Source: JAEKNW01 sp963677815
GTDB taxonomy: Bacteria; Cloacimonadota; Cloacimonadia; Cloacimonadales; JAFGVF01
DNA: 64,000 nt
Reading direction: 5' to 3'
Assembly (NCBI GenBank): GCA_963677815.1
Contig: OY782499.1
Location: forward strand, 1,488,001 to 1,552,000
The position numbers and the translations under genes were made by a program. The notes beneath the pieces are model-generated. The model was not told the origin of the DNA and made no database searches. It saw only the letters and a program-made list of their open reading frames with translations. Each line of letters begins with the position of its first letter. Position 1 is the stretch's first letter. This document shows positions 52,760-61,436 of this stretch, one piece after another.

Positions 52760-53653
52760 ATGAAGACCTTACCTAATTACTCCTTTAGTCCAATATTAGG
52801 TTGGTCTGTTAGTAGATATGAAACTTTTAGTAACTGTAAAAGAGCTTACTTTTACAGTTACTATGGTAAGTTCGACCAAGAAATCCCTTACGACGTCATA
52901 ACAAGTCTTAAGAAACTTACTTCCATACCTTTAGAAAAAGGTAACATTACTCATGATATAATTAGAGATATCTTGTTAAGATTAACTAAAACTTCTAAAG
53001 ATATTGATCGAGTTAAACTTTTCACCTATATCTATAAAATGATAAAAAGCTATTGTAGCCGTAAAACTTTTTCAGAAGTTTATTACCAGCAGATTGCTAA
53101 AGTAGATTACGAGGAAATATTTAATGAAATCAAACAAGCTGTTGTTAATCTTTTTAATAGTAATAGATACAAATGGCTCTTAGATAATGGTTTAACAAAT
53201 GTTTCTGACTGGGTTATTGAGCCTGAAGGTTTTGGTGAAACAAGATTTAACAAGCTGAAAGCCTACTGTAAAGTTGATTTCTTTCTTCCTATTAATAATC
53301 AATATTACATATTAGATTGGAAAACAGGTAAGTATTCAGCAGAGAAACATAGAAAGCAAATGCTTGCTTACACACTTTGGGCTAGAGATAACTATCAAAT
53401 AAATCCTGAGATTATTAACCCAATTTTAATTTTCCTTTCACCTGATTATCATGAAGTAGGGGAGCCTTTTACCCAAGAAGAATTGAATAGCTTCTATGAA
53501 ATAGTGGAGCAAGAAACTCAAGAAATGTATTCATATTGCTCTAATGTTGAAGATAATATTCCTTTACCAAAAGAAAAGTTTCCTAAAACAGAAAAATATA
53601 TTATTTGTTCCTTCTGCAACTTTAGGAAACTCTGCCATTTAGAAAATATTTAA
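52760..53653 (+). CDS. PD-(D/E)XK nuclease, RecB/Cas4-like with Fe-S cysteine set
   Basis: 297 residues. SRYETFSNCKRAYFYSYYG at the N-terminus and CSFCNFRKLC at the C-terminus supply four cysteines in the arrangement of the [4Fe-4S]-clasped AddB/Cas4 nucleases. The core has EKGNITHDII, KVDFFLP and the catalytic LDWKTGK, then QMLAYTLWA. It is a likely single-strand DNA exonuclease in repair. No helicase, cas gene or CRISPR array is nearby, so it is not called Cas4. It follows the TetR gene by 17 nt without its own clear ribosome site. Confidence 0.88.
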   Translation: MKTLPNYSFSPILGWSVSRYETFSNCKRAYFYSYYGKFDQEIPYDVITSLKKLTSIPLEKGNITHDIIRDILLRLTKTSKDIDRVKLFTYIYKMIKSYCSRKTFSEVYYQQIAKVDYEEIFNEIKQAVVNLFNSNRYKWLLDNGLTNVSDWVIEPEGFGETRFNKLKAYCKVDFFLPINNQYYILDWKTGKYSAEKHRKQMLAYTLWARDNYQINPEIINPILIFLSPDYHEVGEPFTQEELNSFYEIVEQETQEMYSYCSNVEDNIPLPKEKFPKTEKYIICSFCNFRKLCHLENI

Positions 53654-53659
53654 TATTTT

Positions 53660-54274
53660 TTATATTATATTGAAATAAGTTGGAATAACCTGACTAGCTT
53701 TTAAGGCATTTATTAAGACAATTAGTCCATAGGTAATAATGAACATTGTTACATCTCTTAAATCTTTATAAAAGACTTTTGGGCGAACTGTGTATTCTTT
53801 AGGTTGTGTGAATAATTTGAAATTAGGAAAGAAACGAGGAACTCTTTTGATATAGTTCTCATAGTCTTGTCCAAGAATAGAGGCTAATTTTCTCTCTTCA
53901 CCTATAATCACAAATGGATAATAAATTGCAAATCCTAGAACAATAAAGAGTAACACAGATAAAGAATGTGAAACAAGACCTATACCGATTGCACCTATCA
54001 AACTGTAAAGATAAAGTGGATTTCTACTTACTGAATAAGGACCATCTGTTACCACTTTTTTGTTTTTAAATCCAGATATATAGAAGGCACACCAGACTCT
54101 TCCAAGAGTACCAGTAGCCACTAGCAATAAGGCTATAAGGTCAATAACTGATGCCTGAACATCACCTAAAGTGTAGATTTGTTTGCCAAAAATAAAGGCA
54201 ATAATAACTAAAATTGCAACTATTCGTGAAAATTTAGTTCTAATTTTTTTAATTTTCTTAAATCTTTTTTCCAT
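53660..54274 (-). CDS. Isoprenylcysteine carboxyl methyltransferase (ICMT/PEMT) family membrane protein
   Basis: 204 residues with about five membrane helices. The family signature lies in the middle: KKVVTDGPYSVSRNPLYL, followed by the SAM-contacting EERKLASILGQDYENYIKRV and PRFFP. Bacterial members methylate small lipids or unknown carboxylates or amines at the inner membrane. A basic N-terminus (MEKRFKKIKKIRTK) sets topology. It is convergent with the nuclease gene (6-nt gap) and has no operon partners. Confidence 0.88.
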   Translation of the reverse strand: MEKRFKKIKKIRTKFSRIVAILVIIAFIFGKQIYTLGDVQASVIDLIALLLVATGTLGRVWCAFYISGFKNKKVVTDGPYSVSRNPLYLYSLIGAIGIGLVSHSLSVLLFIVLGFAIYYPFVIIGEERKLASILGQDYENYIKRVPRFFPNFKLFTQPKEYTVRPKVFYKDLRDVTMFIITYGLIVLINALKASQVIPTYFNII

Positions 54275-54416
54275 TTATTTCTCCTAACTTTCCCTTTTTT
54301 ACCAATACTCTTACTTCTGGCAAGTAAAATTTTATTCTTAGAGCTAAAATAACTATATAATTAAGTCTTGGTATTAGGATAATGCTTATCAAAAAATTAT
54401 ACCTGCAATATAATCA

Positions 54417-54444
54417 TTGACACTGTAGTATTATTTTGTATATT
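54417..54444 (+). promoter_or_regulatory. Probable promoter of the nucleotidyltransferase gene
   Basis: TTGACA 54417-54422, 16-nt spacer, TATATT 54439-54444, 31 nt before the start codon. Confidence 0.55.
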
Positions 54445-54475
54445 TGACCTTATAATAATTAGAGAGGTGATGATT

Positions 54476-55228
54476 ATGAAAGATAGACAAATAATCTGCA
54501 AAGAATTAAATAACTTTTTATACCAAGAGAAGCATGTTTTAGCTGTTTGGGAAGGTGGTTCTGTTGCTACAGGTTTTGCTGATAAGTATTCAGATTTAGA
54601 TTTAGTTATTGTTGTTAATGATGACGAAATTGAGAGAATGTTTGATAAATTAGACCAATTTATTGATAAAAATTACAAAATTCTGAGAAAATTTAGAGTA
54701 CCTGAACCAACTTGGCATGGTTTTTCTCAAACTTTTTACCAGGCAAAAGATGTCCCTGAATACTTTTACTTTGATATTTCAATTATGAAGAAGTCTTTAA
54801 AAGATAAATTTCTTGATACTGCCAGACATGGAAATCCTAAAATCTGGTTTGAAAAAGAACAATTTGTCTTTGCTTTAACAGAGAATAAAGATGAAATAGA
54901 AAGTAGAGTTAAAAGACTTTATAAGATGGCTACTGCTACTGATTTCATTACAATCTTCGAAATCAAGAAAGCAATTCAAAGAGGACTTTATACTGAAGCT
55001 TATCCTCTGTACTTTACCTTCATCGTAAGACATTTAGTTGTGATGCTTAATATAATCCATAGACCAGAAAAAGTAGATTTTAATCTTAGATATATTTATA
55101 GAGATTACCCTAAGGCTGATTATGAATTAATTGAAAGTGCTTTGCAAATATCTAACATTAATGAACTAGAAAACAAATTCAATAAGTTACTAGTGAAATA
55201 TGAAGACTTAAAAAGTACACTTGCATAA
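54476..55228 (+). CDS. Nucleotidyltransferase-fold protein (aminoglycoside-adenylyltransferase-like)
   Basis: 250 residues from ATG 54476 (GAGAGG 8 nt upstream; earlier GTG/ATG codons are too close to it). The Pol-beta-like active site reads WEGGSVATGFADKYSDLDLV, the GS...DxD pattern. A third acidic residue is likely in YFDISI. A helical C-terminal domain follows. Such proteins transfer NMP to drugs, tRNA or proteins; substrate unknown. Stand-alone gene ending at a shared terminator. Confidence 0.75.
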   Translation: MKDRQIICKELNNFLYQEKHVLAVWEGGSVATGFADKYSDLDLVIVVNDDEIERMFDKLDQFIDKNYKILRKFRVPEPTWHGFSQTFYQAKDVPEYFYFDISIMKKSLKDKFLDTARHGNPKIWFEKEQFVFALTENKDEIESRVKRLYKMATATDFITIFEIKKAIQRGLYTEAYPLYFTFIVRHLVVMLNIIHRPEKVDFNLRYIYRDYPKADYELIESALQISNINELENKFNKLLVKYEDLKSTLA

Positions 55229-55249
55229 CAGATAACACAATAATAAATT

Positions 55250-55276
55250 GGGTAGGCAAAATGCCTACCCTTAATC
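55250..55276. terminator. Hairpin terminator between convergent genes
   Basis: Stem GGGTAGGCA / TGCCTACCC, loop AAA. Placed between the nucleotidyltransferase stop and the end of prxU; T-rich sequence lies shortly after on the plus strand. Confidence 0.65.
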
Positions 55277-55301
55277 TCATTTTTACTTATAAATTATGTA
55301 T

Positions 55302-56009
55302 TTAATGATCTTTTAACGGACTCCATTCTTTCCAGACATTTCCGACTAAGGCTGGTCCTGGTTTTAGTACTTTTTTCCCTGGTTCCCAACCTGCAGGACA
55401 TACTTCTCCACCTTTAGTTTTTCTTACATGTTGATAGGCTTGAATCTGACGAATAGTTTCTTCTAATTTTCTACCTACTGGAGGTGTTAATACTTCCATT
55501 CCTTGCACAATGCCGTCTGGGTCAATAATAAATCTTCCTCTAAACTCAACTCCGGCAGCTTGGTCATAGACTCCATACATGGAACCTACATGACCAGCTC
55601 CATCAGATGCCATGTGGAAAGGAACATCTATCTCTGCCATTTTACTTAATTCTTGATCATTCCATACTTTATGAACAAATTGACTATCCACACTCATTGA
55701 GATAACTTCTGTATCTAATTCTTGTAATTTTTTATAATTTGCAGCGACCGCTGAAACTTCGGTTGCTCAGACGAAAGTAAAGTCGCCTGGATAGAAACAT
55801 AAGACTACCCATTTGCCTTTAAAATCTGAAAGTTTAACTGATGTAAATCCACCTTTGTAATAGGCGGGGGCTTCGAAATCTGGGGCTTTGTGTCCAACTC
55901 TTACTGTATCCATTTTTTTCTCCCTTGTGTTGATTGGCTCAGTCGTTTCCTGAGCTTTTTGTTCAATTTTTGATATAGGCCTTGCACAACCTACTGCTTT
56001 TTCAGTCAT
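55302..56009 (-). CDS. prxU: Selenocysteine-containing 2-Cys-type peroxiredoxin (PrxU), with in-frame TGA
   Basis: One frame of 235 residues interrupted only by TGA at 55769-55767 (codon 81), which a standard caller reads as two genes. The flanks read CFYPGDFTFV-(TGA)-ATEVSAVAANYKK. AhpC-type peroxiredoxins have FTFVC(P/A)TE here, so the TGA is at the peroxidatic position and is best read as selenocysteine. Downstream, the family sequence is intact (SVDSQFVHKVWND, GRFIIDPDG, VLTPPVGR) with a resolving Cys in GGEVCPAGW. The N-terminal ~32-residue extension (EKAVGCARPIS) also occurs in known PrxU-type proteins. A hairpin follows the TGA. AAGGAG precedes ATG. A Cys-to-stop mutation is the alternative. 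sel genes are not in the window. Confidence 0.85.
55736..55766 (-). promoter_or_regulatory. Candidate bacterial SECIS element for prxU
   Basis: Starting right after the TGA, positions 8-31 can fold as an imperfect stem AAgTTtCAGC / GCTGcAAaTT with loop GGTC beginning 18 nt after the TGA. A G in the first loop positions and this distance fit known bacterial SECIS elements. A competing fold pairs GCAACCG with CGGTCGC (one A-C mismatch). Neither was computed. Confidence 0.5.
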
Positions 56010-56048
56010 AATTAACTCCTTATAATTAAGTAAAATGAGATTTAAATA

Positions 56049-56091
56049 TAATAATCAAATCACACTTACTAGCAAGTAATTTTGATTATTA
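56049..56091. promoter_or_regulatory. Inverted 11-bp repeat upstream of prxU
   Basis: TAATAATCAAA (56049-56059) and its exact complement TTTGATTATTA (56081-56091) are separated by 21 nt, 40-82 nt upstream of the prxU start. The same 11-mer is present upstream of osmC (10089-10099). It is a candidate operator for peroxide control, and it also lies upstream of the divergent lipoprotein gene. Confidence 0.45.
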
Positions 56092-56181
56092 AAGATAATA
56101 CCCTTGACAATAAAACATCTAGATATTTCATGATAAATGCTTTATTAACTTATAGAGTGATATTAAAATTTTGGAGAAATA

Positions 56182-57030
56182 ATGAAAAAAATAGCAATTT
56201 TATTTTTTGTGATAAGTATTGTTATACTTATGACTTCTTGTGACTCAGTGTTAAAGTCTTCAGATGAACATTTAAAAGCTTTTGGACTTACTGTCAAATT
56301 AGTTGACTCTGAAAATCAACCTCTGGAAGGCTACTCTGCTTGTATTTATCCAGATTATCCTCAACTGCACGGAAAAGATAACTCTAGCAAAGCTAGGGCT
56401 ACTATTGCTTTTACAAATCCTTCTCGAAGTAGAGTTCAAGTAGAAGTTTATGATTATTTTGGTAATCATAAAGCTCTTTTAGTGGATGAACTGAAGGAAA
56501 TCGGTTATCATTTCATAGTTTACGGTCTTGAAGATAGCGTCTCGGATGGCATATATAAGGTTATTCTAAAAAGATATGATGATGAAACTTTGCTAGATTC
56601 ATTATCTTGTAATATCTACAAATTTTGCCAGTTTGATTTAACTAATGCTAAATATGAAACAGATGATTCTGGATTAATTAAGGAAACATCTCGCCAAGCC
56701 TTTCCTTACCTCTACTTCAATGAAGAGCTTCGCATGTTTTCTGAAGATGGCTCAGAGTTGGATTCTTTAGTCTTTTCTCCAACAACAATAATAGAAGTCA
56801 GAGATAACAATGGATTAACTAAAAAAGCATCCTTTAATATTGCTAATGGAAAGAATAATCTTGAACTAAATTGGGATGATATGGAAGTTTGTGAAGATAA
56901 AAAGCCAAGCTTTTTTAGAAGCAAATCAATCAAGTACACTGCTAATGTTACTAGTTATAAAGATAGTACAGATGCTGTAAGTCCTCCTACTCAAGCTAGT
57001 CTCAAGGTATATCCCAATCCCTTCAACTAA
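56182..57030 (+). CDS. Lipoprotein with FlgD-like module, truncated at the start of a sorting domain
   Basis: 282 residues. Lipobox VILMTSC gives an anchored protein. Residues about 72-135 form an FlgD-Ig-like module (TIAFTNPSRSRVQVEVYDYFG...HFIVYGLED...GIYKVIL), unusually placed in the middle. The C-terminus ends abruptly at SLKVYPNPFN followed by TAA. YPNPFNP is exactly where the ~85-residue sorting domain begins in this genome, so the gene has lost that domain. A 60-bp palindromic repeat begins 11 nt after the stop. A TTGACA box lies at 56104. The protein may still work as a lipoprotein. Divergent from prxU. Confidence 0.65.
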   Translation: MKKIAILFFVISIVILMTSCDSVLKSSDEHLKAFGLTVKLVDSENQPLEGYSACIYPDYPQLHGKDNSSKARATIAFTNPSRSRVQVEVYDYFGNHKALLVDELKEIGYHFIVYGLEDSVSDGIYKVILKRYDDETLLDSLSCNIYKFCQFDLTNAKYETDDSGLIKETSRQAFPYLYFNEELRMFSEDGSELDSLVFSPTTIIEVRDNNGLTKKASFNIANGKNNLELNWDDMEVCEDKKPSFFRSKSIKYTANVTSYKDSTDAVSPPTQASLKVYPNPFN

Positions 57031-57041
57031 TATAAATGCTT

Positions 57042-57101
57042 TCCTTATTGTTAGTGTCTCTATAAAGCATTGGAAACTTATAGAGATACTAACAATCAAG
57101 G
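57042..57101. repeat. Short palindromic repeat family, copy 3
   Basis: TCCTTATTGTTAGTGTCTCT and the near-complement AGAGATACTAACAATCAAGG flank a centre ATAAAGCATTGGAAACTTAT. It is the best-conserved palindrome of the three copies and sits just past the truncated lipoprotein gene. Confidence 0.82.
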
Positions 57102-57206
57102 CTATACAAACTCACTAAATTTACAAGTCAAATAATCAATTTGGAACATAAAATGCATAATAGTAAATTACATTAAATTTATAAAAAAACTAAATGGAGG
57201 ACCATT

Positions 57207-60110
57207 ATGAAACTGTATGTAACTTTATTATGTGCTTTGTTTACAAGCATTTTATTTGGACAAACTTTATGGCAGGAATCATTAGCAATTAGACAATCTG
57301 GTGATTTGGAATGGCGTGAATCTTCTATTACTACAGAGGATAATGGAATCATCCATGTTTGGTCTGAATACAGGAATGAAGTCAAAAGTGTTTTAGCAAT
57401 GAAATATAATAATGTAGGTAATCCTCTTTGGGGAGACAACCCAATTATTGTAGCTGAATCAAATGATAATCAATATTACCCACAAGCTATTGCAACAAAT
57501 GATGGTGGACTTGTGATTGTCTGGATAGAACAAGTAAATTCAAACCATATCAGGGGGCAAAAGCTAGATGCTTCTGGTAATAGGTTATGGTCTGACCAAG
57601 GTCTTTTTATTAGTGACCAATTCGACGAAGATCAGAACTATCTTATATCGCTTTACCCTAACCTTGAAGGGGGAGCTATTATATCCTGGATGTATGGTAA
57701 TACTACTACAATAAATTTAGACAGTAATGGAGATAATCTATGGGTAGAAATGAACTTAAATATTGGAAGTATATATAGGAAAAATCAAATTGTAAGTGAT
57801 GGTTATGGAGGATTGATAGTTCTTGATACTCAAGAAGATTCCTATTTTACAAATGTTAGAAGATTTGGAGAATCAGGTGAGTTATTATGGGAAGAAAATG
57901 TTGTTATGCAAAGCCCTGGAAGCTACAATCAAGTTGTGGAGTTAATCTATGATAATAACGATAATTATTACATTATATTAGAGGATTTTAGAGAAAATAG
58001 CAATGGTGTTAGTATAAGTAAAATTTCTTCAACTGGTGAAATTTCTTCAGATTCATTGTTTATACCTTTAAGTGAGTTAAATGGGGAACTTTACCCATTA
58101 AATTACACCTGTAATGAAAATGGAGATTTATTTATTTCAACTTATACTAATTTTATATCAAATAACTCATATAAAGCTTTTAGGATAGATTCTAATTTAA
58201 ATCATGTTTGGAATGATGTAGGTGTTTCAATCAATGACTTCGATACGAGTGCTCTTTCACAAGTTAAAATTAGTGCATCAGATACTGGAGATCTTTTTAT
58301 TCTAAATATTGATTCAGTTAATAGTTATCTAAATCCATCTTATGACATTAACCTGTTCAAAATAGATGCAGATGGAAGTCTTGAAAATGATGAGGGTATA
58401 TTAGTTTTTCAAAATCAAGGGAGTTCTTATGTACCTTTCTTAAGTTATCAAGAAGATTTATTCGTTACTTGGAAAGAGATGAGTGAAGGTTACTTGAACT
58501 TGAAACATAAAACATTCAATGATAACTTACAAGCTCTTACATCGAGTTCAAATGAAAATATAAGACTAGCGTTGACTGGTTCAGCTACTGTAAACATGAG
58601 TTTTCCACTAGCAGATACAAACCAAATAGCTGTTATTTGGCTTGATTATCGTATGGGAGATGCGTATAAACTTAAATATCAAATTGTCAATCCTGATGGA
58701 AGTGTTGAATTAGCTGTTAATGGAGTTGACATAGCAGACTTCACTTATGATGAAAATTATGATTTTTATGTTATTGATTTTGTTGCAGAGCAAAATGACC
58801 AAGGACAAATATGTGTTGTATGGATAACAAACAATCTGGGAACTAAAATTCAAAGTCGAATAATCGATACAGATGGTAGTCTTTTAGCTAGTAATAGTGG
58901 TCAAGAAGTCTATTTATTAAGTCCTAATGAAGAGTTAATTAATATGTCTATTAGTTCATACGATAATGTTTTTTATTTGTCATATATGCTAAGAAATTAC
59001 CCTAGTAGTGAAAGAATTATTTATTCAACTCGAACAAATACTAGCTTAGAATGGGAGCAAGCAAACATAGTTGATTCTTACTCTGGATCAAGCCACGATA
59101 TATTTGAAATATATAAGACAATTAACAATTATTGTATTGTTAAAGAGAGTAATCAAATCCATCATGCCTACAAGATAGCAGAAGATGGGGCAATTACAGA
59201 ATCTGAACAAGTTTTATTTGGATACGATTTTGATTTCGATTGTGACGATGCTAATAATCTTTTCTATACTTGGTATTCTAATGGTATAATGTATCTTCAA
59301 GGTCTTACAGAGACAGACCAAGAATATTGGAATGCTCCAATTCAAGTTTCTTATGAAGGTCCAGATGCTAATGTTCAAGCTAGATTTCCTGCAATTCTTG
59401 TAAGAGATTCTGCGATTAATGTTTTATGGAGTCAACCAAATAATGATTCTGAGATTGATTTGAGAGGACAAAAAATTGATTATTCTGGTAATAAACTATG
59501 GCCTCAATATGGCTTGTTAATTTCTACTAATGAATATTACTTCAACTTAACTCATTTGCAAGAAACATTTGATGGACATATTATTGCAGGATGGAGAAAA
59601 TATAATGGCACTTCTGGAGATTATAGATTAAGTATCATAGATGATAATGGGACTATCTGTTATGCAGGTTATTCTGATTCATATACAGGTTCTGCAACAA
59701 GTAGAGAGTGGCTTTCTATAATTACTTTAGCTAGCGATGAACTCTTTATTACATGGATTAATGAAGGTGGACTTCATGCGCAACTTGTTGATTTTGTGAG
59801 TGTTGATAATGATGATAATGATGTTTCTATGATTTCAAATGATTTAATGCAAAATTATCCTAATCCATTCAATCCAGAAACTAACATATCATTTAATGTT
59901 AGAGAAAGCGGGAATGTTAAGATTGATATCTATAATATCAAAGGACAGAAGGTAAAGACTTTAATAAATGATTCTTATCTTCCAGGTATTCATGATATAG
60001 TGTGGAAGGGTAAAGATGATAATAATAAGCAGGTAGCATCTGGTATTTATCTATATAAAATGAGAAATGGTAAGTTCTCTTCAACTAGAAAAATGATTCT
60101 TATGAAATAG
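57207..60110 (+). CDS. Large secreted beta-propeller-like protein with C-terminal sorting domain
   Basis: 967 residues. Signal peptide (LYVTLLCALFTSILFGQ, cleavage near residue 19). The body is a series of repeats of about 45-60 residues with the core 'G(N)(x)LW...', 'I(V/I)W', 'R(I/F)D..G' (KLDASGNRLWSDQGLFIS, KIDYSGNKLWPQYGLLIS), suggesting one or two beta-propellers. The C-terminal ~85 residues are the sorting domain: YPNPFNPETNISFNV, IYNIKGQKVKTLI, ASGIYLYKM, ending ILMK. It is a surface or exported protein of unknown ligand. GGAGG lies upstream and a strong terminator follows. Confidence 0.85.
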   Translation: MKLYVTLLCALFTSILFGQTLWQESLAIRQSGDLEWRESSITTEDNGIIHVWSEYRNEVKSVLAMKYNNVGNPLWGDNPIIVAESNDNQYYPQAIATNDGGLVIVWIEQVNSNHIRGQKLDASGNRLWSDQGLFISDQFDEDQNYLISLYPNLEGGAIISWMYGNTTTINLDSNGDNLWVEMNLNIGSIYRKNQIVSDGYGGLIVLDTQEDSYFTNVRRFGESGELLWEENVVMQSPGSYNQVVELIYDNNDNYYIILEDFRENSNGVSISKISSTGEISSDSLFIPLSELNGELYPLNYTCNENGDLFISTYTNFISNNSYKAFRIDSNLNHVWNDVGVSINDFDTSALSQVKISASDTGDLFILNIDSVNSYLNPSYDINLFKIDADGSLENDEGILVFQNQGSSYVPFLSYQEDLFVTWKEMSEGYLNLKHKTFNDNLQALTSSSNENIRLALTGSATVNMSFPLADTNQIAVIWLDYRMGDAYKLKYQIVNPDGSVELAVNGVDIADFTYDENYDFYVIDFVAEQNDQGQICVVWITNNLGTKIQSRIIDTDGSLLASNSGQEVYLLSPNEELINMSISSYDNVFYLSYMLRNYPSSERIIYSTRTNTSLEWEQANIVDSYSGSSHDIFEIYKTINNYCIVKESNQIHHAYKIAEDGAITESEQVLFGYDFDFDCDDANNLFYTWYSNGIMYLQGLTETDQEYWNAPIQVSYEGPDANVQARFPAILVRDSAINVLWSQPNNDSEIDLRGQKIDYSGNKLWPQYGLLISTNEYYFNLTHLQETFDGHIIAGWRKYNGTSGDYRLSIIDDNGTICYAGYSDSYTGSATSREWLSIITLASDELFITWINEGGLHAQLVDFVSVDNDDNDVSMISNDLMQNYPNPFNPETNISFNVRESGNVKIDIYNIKGQKVKTLINDSYLPGIHDIVWKGKDDNNKQVASGIYLYKMRNGKFSSTRKMILMK

Positions 60111-60118
60111 AAAACCTC

Positions 60119-60152
60119 AAAAGAAACCTTGCAATCGCAAGGTTTCTTTTTT
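60119..60152 (+). terminator. Rho-independent terminator
   Basis: Stem AAAGAAACCTTGC / GCAAGGTTTCTTT, loop AATC, T6 tail, just after the propeller protein gene. Confidence 0.92.
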
Positions 60153-60192
60153 CGCTCCTAACGGAGCTTTTAAAGAATTCTGATATCTCAAT

Positions 60193-60223
60193 CTACAAAG
60201 ATGTCGCTCCTCTGGAGCTTTTA
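60193..60223. repeat. 31-bp dispersed repeat, second copy
   Basis: Identical to 41060-41090 over 31 nt. A related short hairpin, CGCTCCTAACGGAGC, lies 40 nt upstream at 60153. Confidence 0.85.
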
Positions 60224-60236
60224 GGTTCAGTGACAT

Positions 60237-61370
60237 TTAATCTACAAAATTGAGAGTGTTTTCAAAATAATCATTAAATTCTGTATCAAGTAATTCTCTA
60301 AGCTTATTTAGATCGTTATTATAAATATAGGCTAGAGCAAAAACAGGATTTGTTTTATGGTCTAATTTCACATAATCAATAAGCTGGTTATCCTGTTTAA
60401 GATATGCCAAGAATTTATCATGATTAGGTAGGGCTATTTCTGGGTCAATATCTTGACCATTATATCCTAAAATCCAAGCATAATTGTTATCTTCTCTAAC
60501 CTGCCAAATTGCTGGCCAATTAGCAGCTTTATCATCAAAATAAGCACTTATAGGTTGTTCTTGAAAACTGTTATAAGTTAAATCAGATAAACCAAAACCA
60601 CCATAACGCATAGGGTTTAATTCAATAGGTACCATGATACCATTTTGAAGTTTAAATTCTGCATGAATAGGGAATGATTTGAGTTGCATTATCTTATTAA
60701 GTTCTTCAAAGAAGTTAGTAAAAGTTTCTAAATAATTATCAAAGATTTCTTTATTTGTATAATACATCAAATGGAAGTAGTTTGAAATCTTTGGTTCAGG
60801 ATGGAAATAGATATTCGTAATGGCAGGCTTACCTGCTTGGTCAAAAAACATATCAACTGCATATTCATCACCAGTGATATATTCTTCAATAATATATTCA
60901 TTCTGAGTAAGAATTGATTCAGGAAAGAATTTAGCAGAGGCCTTTACTTCAGCTTCCATTTCTTGGGATAATTTATTCAAGTCAGTTGTGTGGTCTGCTA
61001 TTCTTACTCCAGTCCCAAAGAAGCCTTTAAGTGGTTTTATTACAACTTTTTTACCTTGTAAATCCAGCTCAGATATTTCTGAAAGATTAGCCTTGGCATA
61101 GTAAAAATTTGGATAGATTGATGATAGGACTTGGCGACAGAAATATTTATTCTTTAATTTATTTATCCCTTCTACATATTCTTTATCTAGCATTCTGTCC
61201 ATTACGATACTTAAAGATGTTTCTGAAGGAACATAAACCTTATCCTTTTTCTTAAAATAAATATCAGATGCTAATAATTCTTCACCAGACATGGCAATAA
61301 TATCTTCTCTTTTGGCTAAATCATCTATAAACTTACTATTGTAAGTATTTCCTGTAATTATATAATTCAT
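60237..61370 (-). CDS. ATP-grasp domain protein
   Basis: 377 residues, cytoplasmic. ATP-grasp features: LQGKKVVIKPLKGFFGTGV (nucleotide-binding strand and glycine loop), YIIEEYITGDEYAVDMFFD, and the metal-binding PIHAEFKLQNG...VPIELNPMRYGG. It is a carboxylate-amine or carboxylate-thiol ligase whose substrates cannot be told. The N-terminal ~90 residues are the pre-ATP-grasp substrate domain. AAGGA ribosome site. No biosynthetic neighbours. Confidence 0.85.
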   Translation of the reverse strand: MNYIITGNTYNSKFIDDLAKREDIIAMSGEELLASDIYFKKKDKVYVPSETSLSIVMDRMLDKEYVEGINKLKNKYFCRQVLSSIYPNFYYAKANLSEISELDLQGKKVVIKPLKGFFGTGVRIADHTTDLNKLSQEMEAEVKASAKFFPESILTQNEYIIEEYITGDEYAVDMFFDQAGKPAITNIYFHPEPKISNYFHLMYYTNKEIFDNYLETFTNFFEELNKIMQLKSFPIHAEFKLQNGIMVPIELNPMRYGGFGLSDLTYNSFQEQPISAYFDDKAANWPAIWQVREDNNYAWILGYNGQDIDPEIALPNHDKFLAYLKQDNQLIDYVKLDHKTNPVFALAYIYNNDLNKLRELLDTEFNDYFENTLNFVD

Positions 61371-61436
61371 TAAATCTTCCTTATTATCTAATTTTATGTC
61401 AGATAAACATAAGAAGTTCTGCTGTCAATATGAAAT

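Noticed and set aside
52760..53653. Calling the nuclease Cas4
   Set aside because: The cysteine pattern and fold fit Cas4, but also AddB-like and other RecB-family nucleases. No CRISPR context exists in the window.
55302..56009. Peroxiredoxin region read as two separate genes or a pseudogene
   Set aside because: The only lesion is one TGA at the peroxidatic position, with both flanks fully conserved and in frame. A selenocysteine codon explains this better, though a recent nonsense mutation is not formally excluded.
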